From Pollenia angustigena (lineage: Eukaryota > Arthropoda > Insecta > Diptera > Polleniidae): DNA of 64,000 nt. The stretch lies in contig OV884058.1 of NCBI GenBank assembly GCA_930367215.1, positions 201,456,208 through 201,520,207 of the forward strand, read 5' to 3'. Under the pieces are notes generated by a model. The model searched no databases, was not told the origin of the DNA, and saw nothing but the letters and a program-made list of their open reading frames with translations. Position numbers and translations under genes: made by a program. This document shows positions 57,511-64,000 of the stretch, in pieces. Every line of letters starts with the position of its first letter. The stretch's first letter is position 1.

Positions 57511-58292
57511 CACAAAAAAAAATAACTAAAGTTAATAAGTAATTGAAGAAAATTTATTAAAACTTTTCTAATATTTTTAACAATTTTCTTAATTAATATG
57601 TTTGTAAATTGTCATATTTACAATTTGTATTTTTTTGGTAAAAAAATTAATTTGTAAATCATAGTAAAAAATTATTTTGTGTCAAAAAGATTAAAATACA
57701 AAATAAATTAAAATATCTTTGGTTCAAAATCTTAAAAGGAATAAAGGATATTCGATTGCTGAGAAGCTGCATCAATCTACAGGGTAAGTGAAGATATTAT
57801 TTAATGATTCATAAAGAAATTTTAACGGGTATTTTATGTATACATATATTCTAGTATTTCAAATATACCAACAATGGGGTCAAAAATTCGATTTGTGGTG
57901 ATGTCGGAACTTCCTAGTGCATCCAGGGATTAGTCTATTGGTGAAATAGCTTGTAATGTTACTTGTAATGTGACTTTTAATGTATATTACTAAAAAAATA
58001 ATAAAAATAACTCTTAAATGACATTTGTTGTTCAAATCAATAAGCAGTAATATATTTTGTTAAAATGACAAACTTCAAATAAAAATTGATGTTTAAATGT
58101 TAACAAATACTTTATTCAATATAACAAACTCATTGTTAAAAATATTTGTTGAGTTTTAGCAATCCTAAGTAACAAAATTTATTTTTTATATTTACAAATT
58201 CGGTTGTTGGTGCCTTTTCAATTAAAAAGTTAATTGGATTGACGAATATGATATTCAATATGACAATTGATTTGTCGTAATTTTTTTCTGTG
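57511..58292. mobile_element. MITE family A, copy 2 (782 bp)
   Basis: Inverse of 48477-49223, with TA at 57509-57510 and 58293-58294. The left terminus has lost the G (CACAAAAAAA). The middle (57680-58000) differs from copy 1. Confidence 0.8.
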
Positions 58293-58858
58293 TATAAATA
58301 CTTTTTTCTCGATGTATTTAAGTAAAAAAATAATGACTTACTGTTAAATGCGTTCATTTTGGGACATGCCTTGTAAAACTCATTGGTTCTTTCAGTAGAA
58401 TTGTGAGTAGTGCCTTCATATTTTTCTGATTACTCAACACATTATTTTGTGGGCGAAGTTTTTACTGGGATATGTATATTCTAGGTTATTGAGTACGATA
58501 AGAGCTATGAATCAAAATTTGGAACCACCATAATAAAATAATTTCCCATAGGCCCCATATAAAGCCCTAATCGAAAAACCCTTAAGTACGCTTTAAACTG
58601 CAACCAATAATGTGCTATTGTAATAAATTTTGGTCTGTCGCAATTTTGTATGAGTACACAGAAAAAATGTTCACAAAAATTCTTTCAATTTAATCAAGTA
58701 ATGCACTTTCACACAATTTGTTTAATTGTTTCAATTAATTTGCTTAATTGAAAATAAAAATTATAATGTTTTTGTGTATGTTTGCAAACATGAAAACATA
58801 CACACAAACTTCAAAATATTTTAATGTTTTAAATAATTTTTTAGTTGTTTCAGGTACA

Positions 58859-59127
58859 GTTTGAAAATAAAGCTAAATCATTTATTCATAAAATAGCCGC
58901 TGCGAAATATGGCCCCAGGAAATATGGCCCCAAAAAAATAAATGAAAGTTTACCCCAAATTTGGGGGTATTTTTCATAATTCAATATGGCCCTATTTTTT
59001 TAATGAAAAATTACCCCAATAAAATGAAAAATAACCCTAAAATAAAATGAAATATGACCTTTAATTTGGGGTTATTCTTCATTATGAAAAATCACCTCAA
59101 AATTTATAATGAATTTGAACCCCAAAA
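58859..59127. repeat. Insert: Harbinger gene tail plus CCC-rich array
   Basis: The first 43 bp (GTACAGTTTGAAAATAAAGC, TAAATCATTTATTCATAAAA) match the 3' end of the Harbinger transposase fragment at 50172-50215. The rest is a degenerate array of AAATATGGCCCC and AATTACCCC blocks resembling 15950-16150. Confidence 0.75.
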
Positions 59128-59340
59128 AAGAACACAAAGAAAGTTGATTGTTGATTGAAAAAAATATTTTGATTTGTGTTTACGTTTTATATAGCCTATT
59201 TTGCTGGTGGTCGCATTTCAAATAAATTTATTGACTGAACAGCAAGAAAAGCTCAAACTTACAAATATGTAAATTTGTATGACTAATTTGCTTGCGGAAA
59301 ATCAGCACGAAATTTAATTAATAGTACAAATTGCTGACTA

Positions 59341-59572
59341 ACACACGGAAACAAACTGACACCAATTAAAGCATTGATCCAAAATTAAATAATTTTTAAT
59401 TAAAAAAATTATTCAAATGAATTAAACGTTTGATTGATGCTATTGATTTGCACCAGTGAGCAAATTTACAAATTTATTTGATTCAACGTTAAATTCATTT
59501 GATTACATTTTTCATTAAAACTGATTTTATTTTTGATGAATGCTTTAATTGGTGAAACAATTATTTTCTGTG
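59341..59572. mobile_element. MITE family C (232 bp), nested in MITE B
   Basis: Ends ACACACGGAAAC and ATTATTTTCTGTG with TA on both sides. Longer internal pairing involves CACCAATTAAAGCATTGATC and ATGAATGCTTTAATTGGTG. Absent from MITE B copy 1. Confidence 0.75.
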
Positions 59573-60214
59573 TATGTTAATTAAAGATGGGTTTTTATTT
59601 TTTCAGTGCAGGCATTACACGGCAAATTTTCGTGAAGTTATGTTCATAACTCTCCATTGGCCCCATATAAACGTTACTCTCGGAATACCGTTTAGAACGC
59701 GTAAGCCATGGCAAATAATGCTTCTGTAACAAATTTTGGTCTGTCACAGTTTTATATGACTAAAAATCACACTGTGAAATTTCATGAAGATCGAATCATA
59801 CTTTACCACAGCTCCGATAAATTAAATATCCTAGCCATCGGTGGAGAGCATCAAATATTCGGCAAAGCCGAGTATAGCACTGTAACTTGTTTTTACTTAA
59901 ATTTTATTTTAACCCTTTCACGGCAATGGGAAATATTTTTCCCAAAATTCAAATTGATTATTTATTTTAGTAAAGAATTTTTTTTAAATATTTATTTTGA
60001 CATTTAGATGTCGTACAACAGCTATGATTTATTGTAAATAAAAGTAAAAAGGTGGCAATACTTAAACGGTTAAAGAATAATAAAGGAAGGAAAATCAAGT
60101 TTTTCTCCACCGTAAGGACGTTTCGATTTGGCTCGTTTTGTCGCGGATATTATTATGTTTTTAAGTTTTATAAGTGATAAATATTATGTGATTAGTAAGG
60201 AGAAATGATAAATA

Positions 60215-60575
60215 ATAATAAAAAATTTATAACTGGTCGACAATTGTTCAATTTTGTATATATTTACTCTATGGGAAACATTTTCCCTATGGACCGGAAG
60301 TGAAAATTTACTCTTACTAGTGTAGGGAGTTCCATTTACGCGAAAATGAAATAGTACAGCTGCCAATGGCGGATTATAGTGAAAGTGAAGATGAAGTTCA
60401 CCTAGATGAACAAGATCAAGACTTTTTAGAAGAAATTAATATTGTGCATATGTAAAAAAACGCAATATCAGTAGTAAGAGTAAATTTTCACTCTGGTCCC
60501 TTGGAAAAAATGTTTCCCATAGAGTGAATATACAAAATTGAACAACTATTGGCCAGTTTTAATTTTTTATTATCA
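60215..60575. repeat. Internal inverted repeat inside the piggyBac-like element
   Basis: Arms 60215-60318 and 60467-60575 pair (AATTGTTCAATTTTGTATAT, ACTCTATGGGAAACATTTTC, AAAATTTACTCTTAC). The gap holds the start of the transposase frame. A second version of the same coding stretch (GAACTTCACCTAGAT...GACCAAGACTTTT) follows the right arm, so the region was duplicated and partly inverted. Confidence 0.75.
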
Positions 60576-61842
60576 TTTGTCATGAACTTCACCTAGATAA
60601 AGAAGACCAAGACTTTTAAGGAGAAGACATGAAGAGGCTGCGGATGTGATTGAAATCGAAAGTGCAGTACAAGAAACTGGGGGCAAATCGCGACATTCGA
60701 TATCGATCGAAATTGCAATACAATTAACATGGGAATTTCGATCGATATCGAATGTCTCGATTTGCCCCCTGGTCAAAACAAAACTTTGGATGCCAGCACA
60801 TCTCTTCATAATGAAGATGAACCTGTTTTTAGGTGGACAAGTGGCTCTTATAAACCGCATGCAGCAAATCTGTGGATCCTTTACTGTTGAAGTAGACGAA
60901 ATGAAAGCATATGGGTATATCCGTCAAAAGGTCCACCGCGACCGAAAATTTAAAAGTTATTAAAAGCTGATTATTTTACGATATTATTATAGAGAAATAT
61001 TAAGATTTTAATAATTTTATAAATTTACCCATAAATTTGTCCACTTAGATGAACTATCAGACTGCAAAGTTGTGCAAACGTGATTTCTTATATGTGAGAA
61101 TGTTTTATTGTATGATTTCTTTAAAATTATCGTCCTGAAAAGAGGTGATATTTGATGAAAATTATTCAAAAAAATTTTCTAACATGGTCTGTAATCTAAA
61201 GAAGAGTTCAAAGAGGAATATGTTATTCGGATTAACGGTAAATTTTTATTTTGTTTTTCAGTTAAATTATTATGGAAAAAATTTCACGTTCGAAATGTCA
61301 CGTATCGGCCCAAATTTTGGCTTAAAAAAAAGAAAATACAGAAAATGTTGGATTCAAATCAAAGACATTTTAATGTTACATTGCTACGTAAAATTCTCAA
61401 AGTAGTTTGACTAAAAAATTGTGCCAGGTTTCGCTGAATTACGCCTTTTTATACATGGCCACAAAAACTACTTCTATTTTTTCAGGTTCGAACCGCTAAT
61501 TATTTTGCCATTATCTTTGGCCTAGAATCGCGCCCTCCATAAACTTTAGCACAGATAACAGTGCTTTCTTAGTGCTATAATTTAAGGGTTAAGAAAATGT
61601 AAAAATATTTGCTGTTTAAAATGTTATTGCATTTTTGATGCGTACGACTGTCACGTTCAACACTTTGGATTTACCCATATTTAGGAATAAATTTTGTAAC
61701 AAGTATCAAAGTGTTGCCAAATCTTTGAAGTAACAGATCTACTGATGAAGATATGGGTGTCCCCTACATCGCTAACATTATGACTAAAACAATATTTGAG
61801 CAAATACTTCAAAATTTGCATTTCTCCAACAATTATAAAACC
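60369..61842 (+). pseudogene. piggyBac-like transposase remnants
   Basis: Three pieces are legible. (1) ATG at 60369: MADYSESEDEVHLDEQDQDF then LEE, an acidic N-terminus usual for piggyBac-like proteins, soon ended by a stop. (2) About 60805-60850: HNEDEPVFRWTSGSYKPH, resembling the segment before the DDE_Tnp_1_7 domain. (3) 61753-61842: MGVPYIANIMTKTIFEQILQ then NLHFSNN, matching the conserved 'F....M.R.RFE.I...LHF.DN' block. The sequence between is rearranged and full of stops. After 61847 the dispersed repeat begins and the catalytic Asp region is absent. Clearly dead. Confidence 0.65.
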
Positions 61843-61847
61843 TTTTT

Positions 61848-63435
61848 TATACCCTCCACCACAATTAGTTGTGAAGGGGGTATATTAAGTTTGTCATTCC
61901 GTGTGAAACTTTTTTATTATTCATCTCAGACCCTATAAAGTATATATATTATGGGTCCTTGAGTAATTTTAAGTCGATTTAGCCATGTCCGTCTGTCTGT
62001 CCGTCTGTCCGTCTGTTGAAAACACGCTCACTTTCGAAAAACTCAAAAGAAATAAACAAACTTGGTGTCAAATTGCTTGTAGTTATCCTAAGCAGTTTGG
62101 GATTGAAATTCAGCAAAATCGGTTCAATAGGATCTGAGCTATGAATCAAAATGTGGAACCACCACCTAAAAAAAATTGATAATTTTGTTACAAAAACTAG
62201 CATAAATGGTGGAAAAATGCACATAATGATATAAGATTTCGCAACAGTTCGTTTTATTTAACTGGAAATCACGCTGTAAAATTTCTTGAAGATCCGTCTA
62301 TGATTTACTCTAGGCCCCATATAAGCCCTACTCCTGGAAAATAGTATAGTAAGCCTAAAACCCTAACTAACAATGCTATCATAACAAATTTTGGCACGTC
62401 ACAGTTAAATAGGACTAGAAATGAAACTATTAAGTTTCGTGAAGATCGGTCCATAATTTATCATAGGCCCCATATAAAACCTACTTCCAGAAAACAGTTT
62501 AGTACGCCTAAATCCGTAAAAAATAATGGTATCATAACAAAATTTGGTACATCATAATTCTTTAGAACTAAAAATAAGACTGTGAAATTTCGTGAAGATC
62601 GGTCCATAATTTACCATAGGCCCCATATAAACCTTACTCCCGGAAAAAAGCTTAGTACGCCTATAAACGTAAAAAAGAATGCTATCATAACAAAATTTGG
62701 AACATTTAAGTTTTACAGGACTAGAAATAAGACTGTGAAATTTCGTGAAGATCGGTCCATAATTTACCATAGGCCCCATATAAACCTTACTCCCGGAAAA
62801 CAGCTTAGTACGCCTAAAAACGTAAAAAATAACGCTATCATAACAAAATTTGATACATCACAGTTTTATAGAACTAGAAATGACACTGTGAAATTTGGTG
62901 AAGATCGGTGCATAACTTACCATAGGTCTCATATAAAGCCCACTCTGGTAAAATAATTAAATACGCGGTAAACTTTCTTCCAGTTTAGCTTCATATGGCC
63001 AGAAAAAATGTTATGCAATTTTGTGATATACGGTCCATAATTTTCCTTAGATTCCATTTTAGCAACCTTCTGAAATTTACTGCAAACGCTTAAACTAATT
63101 GCACCGCTGTATTGAAATTTATGTTTTTTAATACCAGAAATCGTTCTGCAGAATTTGGGATGATTGGTTCATAGCTTACCATGGCTTTTATATAATTTGT
63201 TCTCTTGAAGATCATTTAAGTTCATCCTAAACTGATATTCTACTCAAACTTTTTAAAATTGATTCTGATTGTCGATCAATAATTTTATATAGGTCTAAAC
63301 CGCAACAAATTTTAATGCAGATGTCTGTTTTTACAAAGATTATAATAATAAATAGACATCATACAGATATTTACTCCTAAAACATTCGAAGTGTCGGTGG
63401 AGGGTATCAAAGATTCGGCACAGCCGAATATAGCA
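61848..63435 (-). repeat. Dispersed fly repeat, copy 4, longest copy
   Basis: Bounded by TATACCCTCCACCACAATTA (left) and, at the right, GGTGGAGGGTATCAAAGATT, ATTCGGCACAGCCGAAT and CTCTAACTTG. It contains GTCCGTCTGTCTGTCCGTCT and the 153-bp tandem array. Inserted within the piggyBac transposase remnant. Confidence 0.8.
62257..62966 (-). repeat. 153-bp tandem array, about 4.6 units
   Basis: Each unit has TGTGAAATTTCGTGAAGATC, TTACCATAGGCCCCATATAA and GTACGCCTA. TGTGAAATTT starts at 62581, 62734 and 62887 (153 apart), with diverged units before. Because 153 is 51 codons, frames stay open through several units (e.g. 62582-62956), but these are not genes. Confidence 0.9.
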
Positions 63436-63683
63436 CTCTAACTTGTTTTTTAAGAATTTAATTTTTTTAAATGTAAAATCATTCATAAAAAATCAATTAG
63501 CTGAAGTATGTTTTCCTCTTTATCGTCCACTGGGAAAAATATATCCCAAAAAATTCCACAAAATCTAACCACGAGATTTTTATTTCTTTGCAATTTTAGT
63601 TTATTTTGTATAAAAATCAAATAAAAAAATCCATTGGATATTAAAAAATAACCAGGGTTTCCTTGTGCACGTGAAAGAGTTAA

Positions 63684-64000
63684 ACAAGATAATGCTTTCA
63701 TTTTAACGTTAGATTGAATACGAATTAAATTTTATTTAAAAACCCCGATCCCAATATTTTCCATAAATACACATATTCATTTCAAAATAGTTTTTTATTT
63801 TCACTTTTATTTAAATTAAAATTTAGTTTACATTTAAAGGTCATCTTTGTAAATAACAATAATAAAATTTCTGAAAACAGTTGTTTTTTACAAAAACTTT
63901 TAATTTCTTTTGATGTTTTACAAGACTTTCTTTTAAACTTAAGAAATTTTTTTTCTTGTTTAAACAAGTACGAGAAAAATTAAAATAACATTAAATATTC
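63684..64000. other. AT-rich sequence, nothing recognised
   Basis: Right flank of the piggyBac-like element. Only short A+T-rich frames. Confidence 0.4.

Larger units (their letters stand above)
58657..59608. mobile_element. MITE family B, copy 2, with two nested insertions
   Basis: Starts CACAGAAAAAATGTTCAC after TA (58655-58656) and ends TTTTTTCAGTG. Relative to copy 1 it has gained 58859-59127 and 59341-59572. Remaining segments are closely alike (AGCTCAAACTTACAAATATG, TTTAATTAATAGTACAAATT in both). Confidence 0.8.
58480..59899 (-). repeat. Dispersed fly repeat, copy 3, split by MITE B
   Basis: 58490-58654 and 59609-59899 together form one copy in the same orientation as 61848-63435. The second part contains one 153-bp unit (CACTGTGAAATTTCATGAAG) and the hairpin end ATTCGGCAAAGCCGAGTATA, CTGTAACTTGTTTTT. 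The split falls in the phrase 'TTTTGTATGAG/TA ... ATCACACTGT'. Confidence 0.8.
59909..63683 (+). mobile_element. piggyBac-like element, decayed, bounded by TTAA
   Basis: TTAA at 59909-59912 is followed by CCCTTTCACG. TTAA at 63680-63683 is preceded by CGTGAAAGAG, its inverted partner with one mismatch. Both subterminal regions carry a GGGAAA(A)ATAT(T)TTTCCC-like motif (59929, 63532). TTAA and a CCCTTT start are piggyBac hallmarks. The inside holds transposase fragments, an internal inverted repeat and the dispersed repeat at 61848-63435. Confidence 0.75.

Noticed and set aside
62582..62956. 124-codon open frame that looks like a repetitive protein
   Set aside because: It is the 153-bp tandem DNA repeat read in one frame; frames on both strands stay open because the unit is a multiple of three.
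63422..63436. Helitron 3' end (hairpin then CTAA)
   Set aside because: The ATTCGGCACAGCCGAAT hairpin is attractive, but similarity between copies continues past CTAA into CTTGTTTTT, so CTAA is not the border.

Overview
The window is about 70% A+T eukaryotic DNA with no intact host gene, no operon structure and no rRNA or tRNA gene. The organism is inferred to be a higher (probably calyptrate) fly. The basis is the mobile-element set: mariner of the DD41D type, Tc1, PIF/Harbinger, piggyBac, hAT and pogo relics, jockey-like and RTE-like non-LTR retrotransposons, and many copies of a dispersed repeat with a 'GGTGGAGGGTATA' end that I recall from muscoid flies. I cannot name the species. The sequence reads as intergenic or intronic repeat-rich DNA.

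Layout. 1-6.6 kb: direct repeats, a Tourist-type MITE fragment, a non-LTR relic and dispersed repeats. 6.7-8.1 kb: a decayed mariner next to a 380-bp tandem duplication carrying a tRNA-derived SINE-like head. 10-13 kb: tandem repeats and a 1.4-kb inverted-repeat element with TA target sites. 15.9-17.4 kb: a CCC-rich inverted-repeat element split by a 739-bp foldback element with a perfect 9-bp target duplication. 17.5-18.6 kb: an RTE-type retrotransposon 3' end with poly(A). 18.97-19.49 kb: a TA MITE.

20.4-32.2 kb is the most striking object. It is an 11.8-kb, almost gene-free palindrome with arms of about 6.0 and 4.8 kb and a 1.1-kb spacer. Its ends begin AGTAGT, and it is bounded by a perfect 6-bp direct repeat (CGAACC). 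These end features resemble Polinton/Maverick elements, but no Polinton gene is present. The arms hold internal repeats and a clear trace of unequal recombination.

32-43 kb: dispersed repeats, a jockey-like retrotransposon relic carrying a pogo-type MITE, a hAT-type non-autonomous element with a perfect 8-bp duplication, and a TA inverted-repeat element. 44.7-46.0 kb: a nearly full-length DD41D mariner with two reading-frame breaks. 46.4-46.9 kb: an inverted repeat with a Tourist MITE inside one arm. 49.7-53.0 kb: a PIF/Harbinger relic whose Myb-like second gene is split by a second, long-TIR transposon. That inner element carries a two-exon gene of an arthropod family of unknown function and is the best candidate here for an undescribed element type. 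54.1-55.5 kb: a Tc1 relic inserted into a MITE. 55.5-63.7 kb: several MITE families nested in each other and in dispersed repeats, ending in a piggyBac-like relic bounded by TTAA.

Many boundaries are supported by target-site duplications read directly from the sequence. Family names rest on motif recognition by eye, without database searches.
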